A stretch of DNA of 64,000 nt, from assembly GCF_001676055.1 (NCBI RefSeq), contig NZ_LZEX01000043.1:153904-217903 (forward strand), read 5' to 3'. A program made the position numbers and the translations under genes. Below, in pieces: positions 10,209 through 19,014 of this stretch. The notes below the pieces were generated by a model. It searched no databases and was not told the origin of the DNA. It saw only the letters and a list, made by a program, of their open reading frames with translations. Numbering within the stretch: position 1 is the first letter of the stretch; each line of letters opens with the position of its first letter. The stretch comes from Morganella psychrotolerans. GTDB taxonomy: Bacteria; Pseudomonadota; Gammaproteobacteria; Enterobacterales; Enterobacteriaceae.

Positions 10209-11756
10209 ATGATAAAGAAAATAACGGCTGCTATTGCGATAGCAGCCAGTACTTGTGCGTGGAGCACGGAAAATCCCTCGTCTATACCTTCAGCAGAACC
10301 TTGCGCCACACTTTCAGCAGTAATTATTGAACAGCGTGAATTGATCGCACCATCTCATCTGGCAGATCAATTCGAACATCAGGTCACAGGACAGTGTCTG
10401 ACATCCGGGCAAATGGCGGAAGCCATCATGGGGCTGGAATCAGGGATCCATCAGGCGGGTTTTATTACAGCCCTGGTCAGTGTACCGCCGCAAAATGTCA
10501 GTGACGGCATACTTGTCGTCAGTTATCAGCCCGGATATTTGAGTGGTTACCGCGATCAGGAGAGCGGAGAATCCCGTTTTGGTCTGAATCTGATTTTTCC
10601 GCAGAGAGCAGACAGACAGTTGAATATCCGTGATACGGAACTGGGAATGACTCACCTGAATGAGTTGGCGGGATTGGGGGCGCAGGCAGCAGTTGTGCCT
10701 GATCCGGATAAGCCCGGCAGCTCTGTTATTATGGTGTCACAGCAAAAAACACGCAGTTTGAGTGGCAGGCTGGATGTTAACAATCACGGCAGCCCGTCAA
10801 CCGGTCGCCTGCAAATAAATAACCGGCTCAGTATTGAGAATCCGCTCCGACTGTATGACCGCTTGTTTATTTATACCCTGCGGGATCTGGATAAAAACTA
10901 TTCAGGCGGAACTAAATTTATCTATGCTCAATACCGGGTACCGTATCAGCACTGGGAATTTACGGCCGGCGGCAGCTACAGTGAGCAGAAACAGCAGTAC
11001 CCGGTGGTAAACGATACACTGGATTATTTTACCCGCAGCAAAATGCTGGATCTCAGTATTGCCCGCAAACTGCTTCTGACACCAATACATGATATGACGC
11101 TCAGCAGCGGGGTATCTGCGGTGACCCGTAGCATCACACTTGCGGGCTCTGCTCTGCAAGCACCTGAACGGCGTTCCGTGTACTGGGATCTTGCGCTGAA
11201 CCATCGTTATCATCATCCGGTGTTTACCTTGCGGTATCAAATTCAATATAAGCATTCACTGAACCGGTTTGGTGCCATGCCGTTGTCACCTAAAAAAATT
11301 AAGCCGACAAGACAGGTTATTGCAGAAACAACACTGACCGTGCCGTTTCGTGGCGGCGGGCAGGCTTTTTATTATGAAGGTATGCTGCGGGGAGTGACTA
11401 ATGCGGATAAGTCAGACGGAATGGATTACGTCTCATTAGGTGATCGCTACGCTGTACGGGGGTATCCGTTTGCTTACAGCATGAGTGCTGAGCGGGCTAT
11501 TATCAGCCGGAATGAATTTGTCTGGCAGCAGCCCTTTGTGAACCACAATATATATATCGCGGCAGATGCTGCACAGCCTTATGCGCAAGTCATCGGGATG
11601 GCTTCGCCGGACTGGCTGGCGGGAAGTGAGATTGGTATTAAAGGCAGTTATAAATCAGTTGGTTATCAGGTTTTTGCCGGGATACCGCTGATAAAGGCTG
11701 ATGATATTCGACCGTTTTCTGTTAATGCCGGCTTTTCTGTCAGTCTGAGCTACTGA
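10209..11756 (+). CDS. TpsB outer membrane transporter (ShlB/FhaC/HecB family)
   Basis: Outer-membrane pore that exports and activates a TpsA partner. The 515 aa begin with a signal peptide (MIKKITAAIAIAASTCAWS). A POTRA region at about residues 60-185 (GQCLTSGQMAEAIMGLESGIHQAGFI, then LSGYRD and LNLIFPQRADRQLNIRDTEL) is followed by a 16-strand beta-barrel. The conserved loop-6 motif VRGY is in GDRYAVRGYPF at about residue 417. The C-terminus VNAGFSVSLSY ends in an aromatic residue, as outer membrane barrels do. The presumed partner is the small TpsA at 8631-9686, read the other way, with a tRNA gene between. Most tpsB genes lie directly beside tpsA in one operon, so this arrangement is unusual. 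The ribosome binding site is weak. Confidence 0.88.
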   Translation: MIKKITAAIAIAASTCAWSTENPSSIPSAEPCATLSAVIIEQRELIAPSHLADQFEHQVTGQCLTSGQMAEAIMGLESGIHQAGFITALVSVPPQNVSDGILVVSYQPGYLSGYRDQESGESRFGLNLIFPQRADRQLNIRDTELGMTHLNELAGLGAQAAVVPDPDKPGSSVIMVSQQKTRSLSGRLDVNNHGSPSTGRLQINNRLSIENPLRLYDRLFIYTLRDLDKNYSGGTKFIYAQYRVPYQHWEFTAGGSYSEQKQQYPVVNDTLDYFTRSKMLDLSIARKLLLTPIHDMTLSSGVSAVTRSITLAGSALQAPERRSVYWDLALNHRYHHPVFTLRYQIQYKHSLNRFGAMPLSPKKIKPTRQVIAETTLTVPFRGGGQAFYYEGMLRGVTNADKSDGMDYVSLGDRYAVRGYPFAYSMSAERAIISRNEFVWQQPFVNHNIYIAADAAQPYAQVIGMASPDWLAGSEIGIKGSYKSVGYQVFAGIPLIKADDIRPFSVNAGFSVSLSY

Positions 11757-12214
11757 TGAGATCCGTATTTTGCAGAGCGTTTGTTTTCGTGACGTGATAA
11801 TCCCTCTGTGTATCAGGTGTTACACGGATCATGTATTGCAATGTGATGAAACAGGCAACGTAAAGCACTGGTTCAGGGTGAGCAGGCAAAATAATCGGAT
11901 AGTAATTAAGCATTCAGTCACAAAAATCGTATAATTTTTGACAGTTGTTTGTTCTGCTCACTTTTTATCAACCGGATTAATTAGCGCGCTAATGTGCGCC
12001 AACTCAAACATTTTACCTGTTTTTGTTATAAAACCGTTTAGTTTATGTGCCTTATGTGTTGTCGGGGTCTACAGTCAATAGTATTGACTGCCTGTGTGAC
12101 AGTTGATTTAGTGAAGAGTCAAAAAATAATAATCAAACTGAAATCTGTGGTACGCACTGCTTTACCGGCCGGGCCGCAGACAAACACAACATACAATGAC
12201 AGGCGGAGATAACG
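11757..12214 (+). promoter_or_regulatory. dppA promoter and long leader region
   Basis: No gene seen. A consensus -10 TATAAT at 11930-11935 would give a leader of about 280 nt. The leader contains a 14-bp perfect palindrome ATTAGCGCGCTAAT (11980-11993), a palindrome with 9-bp arms CAGTCAATA/TATTGACTG around one G (12072-12090), and ACACAACAT just before the ribosome binding site (12184-12192). That last sequence is the type of C/A-rich element paired by the GcvB small RNA in enteric dppA. AGGCGGAG at 12201-12208 is the ribosome binding site. Confidence 0.5.
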
Positions 12215-13831
12215 ATGATGAAAGTCGCCAAACGTAAGACAGGATTGATGAAGCTGAGTGTCACACTGATTGCACTGGCAGTGTCTGCAAGTGTTAACGC
12301 GGCAGGCACGCTGGTTTTCTGCTCGGAAGGATCACCGGAAGGCTTTAACCCGCAGTTATTTACCTCCGGAACAACCTATGATGCGAGCTCTGTTCCGCTC
12401 TACAACCGGCTGGTCGAGTTTAAAGCCGGAACGACAGAACTGGAGCCGGGTCTGGCTGAGTCCTGGGATGTGAGTCCGGATGGTAAAACGTACACATTCC
12501 ATCTGCGCAAAGGGGTTAAATTCCATACCAGTAAAGAGTTTAAACCAACCCGTGATTTTAATGCTGATGATGTGATTTTCACGTTTGATCGTCAGAAAAA
12601 TGCGGATAATCCGTACCACAAAGTATCCGGCGGCAGTTATGAATATTTCAGCGGCATGGATATGGATAAAATCATCGAAAAAATCGAGAAAGTCGATGAT
12701 AACACTGTCCGTTTCCAACTGAGCCGTTCAGAAGCGCCTTTCCTTGCAAACCTCGGAATGGACTTTGCTTCCATTCTCTCTGCTGAATATGCGGATCAGA
12801 TGCTGAAAGCCGGAACACCGGAAAAAGTGGATCTGAACCCGGTCGGCACCGGTCCGTTTGTATTGCAGCAGTATCAGAAAGATTCCCGCATCCTGTATAA
12901 AGCGAATGATGATTACTGGAATGGCCGCCCGCAACTGGATCGCCTGGTGTTCTCTATCACGCCTGATGCCTCTGTCCGCTATGCTAAATTGCAGAAAAAC
13001 GAATGTCAGGTAATGCCGTACCCGAACCCGGCTGATTTGGATCGCATGCGCGCGGATAACAACATTGTACTGAAAGAGCAGCCGGGCCTGAATGTCGGCT
13101 ATCTCTCTTATAATGTTGAGAAAAAACCACTGGATAATGTCAAAGTCCGCCAGGCACTGAGCATGGCAGTGAATAAAGACGCCATTATTGACGCGGTTTA
13201 TCAGGGCGCCGGACAGAAAGCGAAAAACCTGATCCCGCCAACCATGTGGGGCTATAACAAAGACTTACAGGACTATCCGTACGATCCTGAAAAAGCAAAA
13301 GCCTTGCTGAAAGAAGCCGGAATGGAAAACGGGTTTGAAATTGACCTGTGGGCAATGCCGGTTCAGCGTCCGTATAACCCGAATGCGCGCCGTATGGCTG
13401 AGATGATCCAGGCTGACTGGGCGAAAGTCGGCGTGAAAGCCAAAATTGTTACTTATGAGTGGGGTGAGTACCTCAAGCGTGCGAAAGCGGGCGAACCTCA
13501 GACTGTTATGATGGGTTGGACAGGCGATAACGGGGATCCGGATAACTTCTTCGCGACACTCTTCAGCTGTGCCGCGAAAGCGCAGGGATCGAATTACTCG
13601 AAATGGTGCGATCAATCCTTTGAAAACATCATCCTGCCGGCGCGTACCACTGCTGATCCGAAAGAGCGCGCCAAGCTGTATGAGCAGGCTCAGGTCGTGA
13701 TGAAAGAGCAGGAACCGGCGCTGATTGTTGCGCATTCCACAGTGTATGAGCCTGTTCGCAAAGAAGTGAAAGGCTATGTGGTTGATCCACTGGGCAAACA
13801 TCACTTTGATAAAGTCTCAATCGAAAAATAA
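12215..13831 (+). CDS. dppA: periplasmic dipeptide-binding protein DppA
   Basis: Binds dipeptides in the periplasm and delivers them to the DppBCDF transporter; in E. coli it also serves haem uptake and dipeptide chemotaxis. The 538 aa comprise a signal peptide (to about residue 30, ASVNAA) and a family-5 solute-binding domain: GTLVFCSEGSPEGFNPQLFTSGTTYDAS, LYNRLVEF, LAESWDVSPDGKTYTFHLRKGVKFH, DPDNFFATLFSC. Two in-frame ATG codons (12215, 12218) fit the AGGCGGAG ribosome binding site. It is followed by a 200-bp gap with a stem-loop before dppB, the usual way the binding protein is made in excess over the permease. Confidence 0.98.
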   Translation: MMKVAKRKTGLMKLSVTLIALAVSASVNAAGTLVFCSEGSPEGFNPQLFTSGTTYDASSVPLYNRLVEFKAGTTELEPGLAESWDVSPDGKTYTFHLRKGVKFHTSKEFKPTRDFNADDVIFTFDRQKNADNPYHKVSGGSYEYFSGMDMDKIIEKIEKVDDNTVRFQLSRSEAPFLANLGMDFASILSAEYADQMLKAGTPEKVDLNPVGTGPFVLQQYQKDSRILYKANDDYWNGRPQLDRLVFSITPDASVRYAKLQKNECQVMPYPNPADLDRMRADNNIVLKEQPGLNVGYLSYNVEKKPLDNVKVRQALSMAVNKDAIIDAVYQGAGQKAKNLIPPTMWGYNKDLQDYPYDPEKAKALLKEAGMENGFEIDLWAMPVQRPYNPNARRMAEMIQADWAKVGVKAKIVTYEWGEYLKRAKAGEPQTVMMGWTGDNGDPDNFFATLFSCAAKAQGSNYSKWCDQSFENIILPARTTADPKERAKLYEQAQVVMKEQEPALIVAHSTVYEPVRKEVKGYVVDPLGKHHFDKVSIEK

Positions 13832-13853
13832 TAAGTCAGTAATTAGTGTCTCA

Positions 13854-13883
13854 GGTTCGCCGTCTCTGTAAGGGCGGCGAACC
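13854..13883 (+). promoter_or_regulatory. stem-loop between dppA and dppB
   Basis: GGTTCGCCG and CGGCGAACC form a 9-bp stem with a 12-nt loop and no T tract. Likely an mRNA 3'-end stabiliser or partial terminator that raises DppA over the rest of the operon. Confidence 0.6.
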
Positions 13884-14030
13884 CTGTATCGCACCGCATA
13901 GTACGGTCGATGCAGAACATATAATTAAAATAATATTATTCATGGTGTGAGTATAAAGGGGAAGACCCCCCTTTCGTCCGGTCTTTATGACCTGAGCGCT
14001 GTCAGCGGGCATTACAAGGGAATCAGGGAT

Positions 14031-15050
14031 ATGCTGCAATTTATCCTCCGACGGGTAGGGATGGTTATACCGACATTTATCGGTATCACATTACTGACGT
14101 TTATATTTGTTCATCTGATCCCGGGCGACCCGGTCACGATTATGGCGGGTGAGCGCGGAATTTCTCCTGAGCGTCACGCCCAGTTAATGGCGGCTCTCGG
14201 ATTAGATCAGCCTTACTGGAAACAGTATCTTCATTATATCAATGGTGTCCTGCACGGCGACCTCGGTATCTCATTAAAGAGCCGTCAGCCGGTGTGGGAT
14301 GAATTTGTTCCCCGTTTTAAAGCCACGCTGGAACTTGCCACCTGCGCCATGATTTTCGCCATCTCCGTCGGTATCCCGGCAGGTGTACTGGCAGCAGTTA
14401 AACGCGGTTCGGTGTTTGATCACACCGTTATCGGCATTTCACTGACGGGCTATTCCATGCCGATTTTCTGGTGGGGCATCATGCTTATCATGCTGGTGTC
14501 GGTCAATCTTGACCTCACCCCGGTATCGGGAAGGTTGGCAGACAGCGTTTTCCTGGATGACACTCAGCCGCTCACCGGATTTATGCTGATTGATACCCTG
14601 GTCTGGGGCGAGGAGGGTGATTTTAAAGATGCCGTGATGCATCTGATTTTGCCGTCCATCGTTCTCGGTACTATTCCGCTGGCGGTGATTGTCCGTATGA
14701 CGCGCTCTGCCATGCTGGAAGTTCTGGGTGAAGATTATATCCGTACCGCGCGCGCCAAAGGGCTGAGCCGTCTGCGGGTGATTGTGGTGCATGCGCTGCG
14801 TAATGCATTGTTACCGGTCGTGACAGTAATTGGCTTACAGGTCGGTGTCATGCTGGCAGGAGCCATTCTGACAGAAACCATTTTCTCCTGGCCCGGTATC
14901 GGGCGCTGGCTGATTGATGCACTGCAACGCCGTGACTATCCGGTGGTTCAGGGCGGAGTATTATTGATCGCCATCCTTATCATCCTGGTTAACCTGTGTG
15001 TGGATTTACTCTACGGTGTCATTAATCCGCGGATCCGCCACAAAAAATAA
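14031..15050 (+). CDS. dppB: dipeptide ABC transporter permease DppB
   Basis: Inner membrane permease of the dipeptide transporter. The ATG at 14031 (behind AGGGAT) gives MLQFILRRVGMVIPTFIGIT and 339 aa, equal to E. coli DppB; an upstream in-frame GTG would only add unconserved residues. About six transmembrane helices. The EAA loop coupling to the ATPases reads EDYIRTARAKGLSRLRVIVVHALRNALLP near residue 235. Part of dppABCDF, 12 bp from dppC. Confidence 0.97.
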   Translation: MLQFILRRVGMVIPTFIGITLLTFIFVHLIPGDPVTIMAGERGISPERHAQLMAALGLDQPYWKQYLHYINGVLHGDLGISLKSRQPVWDEFVPRFKATLELATCAMIFAISVGIPAGVLAAVKRGSVFDHTVIGISLTGYSMPIFWWGIMLIMLVSVNLDLTPVSGRLADSVFLDDTQPLTGFMLIDTLVWGEEGDFKDAVMHLILPSIVLGTIPLAVIVRMTRSAMLEVLGEDYIRTARAKGLSRLRVIVVHALRNALLPVVTVIGLQVGVMLAGAILTETIFSWPGIGRWLIDALQRRDYPVVQGGVLLIAILIILVNLCVDLLYGVINPRIRHKK

Positions 15051-15062
15051 GAGGAGCGCACG

Positions 15063-15965
15063 ATGTCTGATTCAACGAACAATGTTGTTACCCGCGCGCC
15101 TGAGCCTCTCTCTCCGCTGCGCGAATTCTGGGTTTATTTCAGCCGCAACAAAGGTGCATTAATCGGATTGATTTATATCCTGCTGATGTTACTGATTGCA
15201 ATTTTTGCCCCGTTGCTTGCCCCGCATCTGCCGGATGAACAGTTCCGTACACATTTATTGCAGCCGCCTGTCTGGCAGGAAGGCGGTTCATGGGAATTTA
15301 TACTCGGCACTGATGATATCGGAAGGGATATATTGTCCCGCCTGATGTTTGGTGCCCGCCTCTCGCTGCTGGTGGGCTGTCTGGTGGTTGCGCTCTCATT
15401 ACTTATGGGTGTGGTTGTGGGATTAGTTGCCGGCTATTTCGGCGGCTGGATTGATGCTCTGATCATGCGCATCGTCGATATCATGCTGGCACTGCCGAGC
15501 CTGCTGCTGGCGCTGGTGCTGGTGGCTATCTTCGGACCATCGATTGTGAATGCTTCGCTGGCGCTGACCTTTGTTGCACTGCCGCACTATATCCGCCTGA
15601 CGCGAGCGGCGGTACTGACGGAAGTCAGCCGTGATTATGTCACGGCGTCCGGTGTGGCGGGCGCAGGTGCTGCACGTCAGATGTTTGTGAATATTTTACC
15701 GAACTGTCTCGCACCGCTTATTGTGCAGGCGTCTCTGGGTTTTTCCAATGCCATCCTGGATATGGCGGCGTTAGGTTTCTTAGGAATGGGCGCACAACCA
15801 CCGACACCGGAGTGGGGAACCATGCTCTCCGATGTTTTACAGTTTACGCAAAGCGCCTGGTGGGTGGTGACCTTCCCGGGGCTGGCGATTTTACTGACGG
15901 TACTGGCGTTTAACCTGATGGGCGACGGATTACGTGATGCCCTTGATCCTAAGCTGAAGCAGTAG
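15063..15965 (+). CDS. dppC: dipeptide ABC transporter permease DppC
   Basis: Second permease subunit, 300 aa as in E. coli. N-terminal cytoplasmic stretch, first helix, then [24 protein letters not shown], the signature at the start of the DppC/OppC permease domain. The EAA-type loop (about residues 190-210) reads [26 protein letters not shown]. Starts 12 bp after dppB with AGAGGAGCG as ribosome binding site; dppD follows 10 bp later. Confidence 0.97.
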   Translation: MSDSTNNVVTRAPEPLSPLREFWVYFSRNKGALIGLIYILLMLLIAIFAPLLAPHLPDEQFRTHLLQPPVWQEGGSWEFILGTDDIGRDILSRLMFGARLSLLVGCLVVALSLLMGVVVGLVAGYFGGWIDALIMRIVDIMLALPSLLLALVLVAIFGPSIVNASLALTFVALPHYIRLTRAAVLTEVSRDYVTASGVAGAGAARQMFVNILPNCLAPLIVQASLGFSNAILDMAALGFLGMGAQPPTPEWGTMLSDVLQFTQSAWWVVTFPGLAILLTVLAFNLMGDGLRDALDPKLKQ

Positions 15966-15975
15966 AGGTGCAGAC

Positions 15976-16959
15976 ATGGCGTTATTAACAGTTGATAAAT
16001 TATCTGTTCACTTCGGTGAAAAAGAGATGCCATTCCGCGCCGTTGACCGGATCAGCTATCAGGTTGATGAAGGTCAGGTGCTGGGCATTGTCGGGGAGTC
16101 CGGCTCCGGAAAATCCGTCAGTTCACTGGCCATTATGGGATTGATTGATTTTCCCGGTCGTGTGATGGCGGATAATCTGGAATTTGACGGCCGCCACCTG
16201 CTGACTATTTCGGAAAAAGAGCGGCGTGAACTGGTGGGATCGGACGTGGCGATGATTTTCCAGGATCCGATGACCAGCCTCAATCCGTGCTATACCGTCG
16301 GTTTTCAGATAATGGAAGCCCTGAAAGTGCATCAGGGTGGTAACCGCAAAACCCGGTTACAGCGCACCATTGATTTGCTGCTGCTGGTGGGTATTCCTGA
16401 TCCGGCATCAAGGCTGGATGTCTATCCGCATCAGTTATCCGGCGGGATGAGCCAGCGGGTGATGATTGCGATGGCAATTGCCTGCCGCCCGAAACTGCTG
16501 ATTGCCGATGAACCGACAACGGCGCTGGATGTCACTATCCAGGCTCAGATTATTGAGTTATTGCTTGAATTACAGCAGCAGGAAAATATGGCACTGGTGC
16601 TTATCACCCATGATCTGGCGCTGGTGGCGGAAGCGGCACACCACATCATTGTGATGTATGCGGGGCAGGTGGTGGAATCCGGTAAAGCATCAGATATTTT
16701 CCGTGCGCCCCGGCATCCTTACACCCAGGTACTGTTACGGGCGCTGCCGGAATTTGCGGGCAATAAGAGCCGCCTGGAATCACTGCCGGGCGTCGTGCCC
16801 GGTAAGTATGACCGCCCTGACGGGTGTCTGCTGAACCCGCGCTGTCCGTATGCAACAGAGATTTGCCGCACGGAAGAACCGGCACTGCGCACTGTCGGGT
16901 CACGTCAGGTGAAATGTCATACACCGCTGGATGATCAAGGGAGACCGGGCCATGAGTGA
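15976..16959 (+). CDS. dppD: dipeptide ABC transporter ATPase DppD
   Basis: ATP-binding subunit, 327 aa. Walker A GESGSGKS (about residues 40-47), Q loop [10 protein letters not shown], signature LSGGMSQRV, Walker [13 protein letters not shown] and the switch His in LITHDLAL. The C-terminal oligopeptide/dipeptide domain has the cysteine pattern [14 protein letters not shown] typical of the Dpp/Opp ATPases, which can hold an Fe-S cluster. The last codons overlap the start of dppF by 8 bp, indicating translational coupling. Confidence 0.97.
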   Translation: MALLTVDKLSVHFGEKEMPFRAVDRISYQVDEGQVLGIVGESGSGKSVSSLAIMGLIDFPGRVMADNLEFDGRHLLTISEKERRELVGSDVAMIFQDPMTSLNPCYTVGFQIMEALKVHQGGNRKTRLQRTIDLLLLVGIPDPASRLDVYPHQLSGGMSQRVMIAMAIACRPKLLIADEPTTALDVTIQAQIIELLLELQQQENMALVLITHDLALVAEAAHHIIVMYAGQVVESGKASDIFRAPRHPYTQVLLRALPEFAGNKSRLESLPGVVPGKYDRPDGCLLNPRCPYATEICRTEEPALRTVGSRQVKCHTPLDDQGRPGHE

Positions 16960-17950
16960 AATCACGCAACCCCTGCTGCATGTAAAGGATCTGAAAAAAC
17001 ATTATCCGGTGAAGAAAGGCTTTTTTTCACCGGAGCGGATGGTAAAAGCGCTTGACGGCGTCTCATTTGACCTTGCGCGCGGAAAAACGCTGGCGGTTGT
17101 GGGGGAATCCGGTTGCGGAAAATCCACCCTGGGGCGTTTGCTGACTATGATTGAGAAACCCACCGGCGGTGAGTTATTTTATCAGGGCCAGAATCTGCTG
17201 GTTGAAGACAAACAGGCAGAAAAACTGCGCCGTCAGAAAATCCAGATTGTTTTCCAGAACCCGTACGGCTCACTGAATCCGCGTAAGAAAGTCGGGCAGA
17301 TCCTGGAAGAACCGCTGGTTATCAATACCTCTCTCAGTGCGGCGCAACGCAAAGAGAAAGTGCTGGCCATGATGGCGAAAGTGGGACTGAAAACAGAGCA
17401 TTACAGCCGCTATCCGCACATGTTTTCCGGCGGGCAGCGCCAGCGCATTGCTATCGCCCGCGGGCTGATGCTGGAACCCGATGTGGTGATCGCAGATGAA
17501 CCGGTTTCCGCGTTGGATGTGTCTGTCCGTGCCCAGGTATTGAACCTGATGATGGATTTGCAGGATGAATTAGGTTTATCGTATGTGTTTATTTCTCATG
17601 ATTTATCTGTCGTGGAGCATATTGCCGATGATGTGATGGTGATGTATCTGGGGCGTTGTGTGGAGAAAGGGACTAAAGCGCAGATTTTTGATAATCCGCG
17701 TCATCCGTACACACAGGCACTTCTTTCTGCAACACCGCGTCTGAACCCGGCGCAACGGCGTGAACGGATCAAGCTGACCGGCGAACTGCCCAGCCCGCTG
17801 AATCCGCCACCCGGCTGTGCTTTTGCTGCCCGTTGCCGCCATGCATTCAGTACCTGCACACAGTTTCAGCCGCAGTTGAAATCCTATGGCGGACAGCTTA
17901 TTGCCTGCTTTGCGGTTGACCGGGAAGAGCAGTCAGAAACGATGGAATAA
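16952..17950 (+). CDS. dppF: dipeptide ABC transporter ATPase DppF
   Basis: Second ATPase of the dipeptide importer, 332 aa with the ATG at 16952, which overlaps the dppD stop (ATGAGTGA). The start gives [23 protein letters not shown], matching E. coli DppF. Walker [10 protein letters not shown] loop [11 protein letters not shown], signature FSGGQRQR, Walker [13 protein letters not shown], switch FISHDLS, then the C-terminal domain with [14 protein letters not shown]. Last gene of the operon; a perfect stem-loop follows. Confidence 0.97.
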   Translation: MSEITQPLLHVKDLKKHYPVKKGFFSPERMVKALDGVSFDLARGKTLAVVGESGCGKSTLGRLLTMIEKPTGGELFYQGQNLLVEDKQAEKLRRQKIQIVFQNPYGSLNPRKKVGQILEEPLVINTSLSAAQRKEKVLAMMAKVGLKTEHYSRYPHMFSGGQRQRIAIARGLMLEPDVVIADEPVSALDVSVRAQVLNLMMDLQDELGLSYVFISHDLSVVEHIADDVMVMYLGRCVEKGTKAQIFDNPRHPYTQALLSATPRLNPAQRRERIKLTGELPSPLNPPPGCAFAARCRHAFSTCTQFQPQLKSYGGQLIACFAVDREEQSETME

Positions 17951-18000
17951 ATGCGCTGTTTTACAGCAAATTACAGAAAAACATGTTTTCCTGAAAGGCA

Positions 18001-18034
18001 AAAGGCGATAATGAGAGGCCTCATTATCGCCTTT
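18001..18034. terminator. stem-loop after dppF
   Basis: Perfect 15-bp stem AAAGGCGATAATGAG with its complement and a 4-nt loop AGGC. T and A runs at the ends are short, so termination may be partial or Rho-assisted. Confidence 0.7.
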
Positions 18035-18140
18035 ACTGTTAACGGAGTGAGATTAGCTCAGCAGAAAGCACAATGATGACGTATAATCACTGCGTACGAC
18101 GAAAGATGTGATAACTGAATTGCAACGAAAGGCGTGAAAT

Positions 18141-18848
18141 ATGCGTGTAAAAGTCAAAAAGTCGCTGACAATTAAGCAGATGTCAGTTGTTGCAGTGGTG
18201 ACTTTGGTGACTGTCGCACTTTTTATTACCCTTCAGTTATCGCATTTGATACAGCAACGGAAAGATGATTACATCAATCAGCTTTTTAATTCGTCAGTCC
18301 AGGTCAGAAAACCGCTGGCAGATGCATTGTTAGGATCTGATTTAAATGAAATCAAATCTATCCTGATAACATTGCGTGCCAGTGGTATTTTAGGTCGGGC
18401 AATCGTGATGACGCCGGATAATATTCAGGTTATCAGCCTGGATTTTGCCACATACCGGCCTATTCCGGCTGCAGCAAAAATGATCTTCGGGATCCCGGTT
18501 GAAATCCGGGTTCCGCTTTACGCATACGGCGTGGCACATGTTGCAAAACCCCCGCAGGGGTATCTTATTCTTCAGGTGGATGATAACCGGATTTATCGCT
18601 TTGCAATGAATACATTGGCTCTGATGGTAACCAGTTATCTGTTACTGGCACTTGTCCTCGTGATCGCGATAAGTTGGTGTATTAACCGCCTGATGGTGCG
18701 CCCGTTACGTAATATGGCCCGTGAGCTGAACAGCACTGAGCCGGCAGAAACGCTCAGCTGTTCACCGTATCATGAGGATGATGAGATTGGTTTGTTAGCA
18801 AAAGGCTATCAAAATCAGCTTAATAAGCATAAATCAGGGCCATCATGA
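18141..18848 (+). CDS. HmsP/PdeK (YhjK)-type sensor lacking the GGDEF and EAL domains
   Basis: A 235-aa inner membrane protein. It has a short basic N-terminus (SLTIKQM), a first helix (about residues 13-33), a periplasmic sensor domain (about 34-155), a second helix (about 157-180, LALVLVIAISWCINRL) and a HAMP linker (VRPLRNMARELN ... HEDDEIGLLAKGY). This is the N-terminal third of the HmsP/YhjK phosphodiesterase; the EAL and degenerate GGDEF domains that follow in relatives of about 650-670 aa are absent. It ends 8 residues after the HAMP-like segment, with no remnant before yhjJ. Position beside yhjJ matches pdeK in E. coli. Either decay of c-di-GMP signalling or a stand-alone sensor; the reading frame is intact. 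Confidence 0.78.
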   Translation: MRVKVKKSLTIKQMSVVAVVTLVTVALFITLQLSHLIQQRKDDYINQLFNSSVQVRKPLADALLGSDLNEIKSILITLRASGILGRAIVMTPDNIQVISLDFATYRPIPAAAKMIFGIPVEIRVPLYAYGVAHVAKPPQGYLILQVDDNRIYRFAMNTLALMVTSYLLLALVLVIAISWCINRLMVRPLRNMARELNSTEPAETLSCSPYHEDDEIGLLAKGYQNQLNKHKSGPS

Positions 18849-19014
18849 AAACTTCCCGGTTAGTTTGCTGTCTAAGCTCAGACGAGTCATAAGGACGTCC
18901 CGGAAGCCGGTCATTTTTGCCAGCGCATTGTCGCCTGACGTCATATTTATTTCCGGCATCAGTGGTAAACCTCAGAAGAAGGCATACCAGGGATTCATAT
19001 CAAAAGAGGTTAGT

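Noticed and set aside
13947..14030. Longer N-terminus for DppB
   Set aside because: The GTG start adds 28 unconserved residues; ATG 14031 gives exactly the E. coli length.
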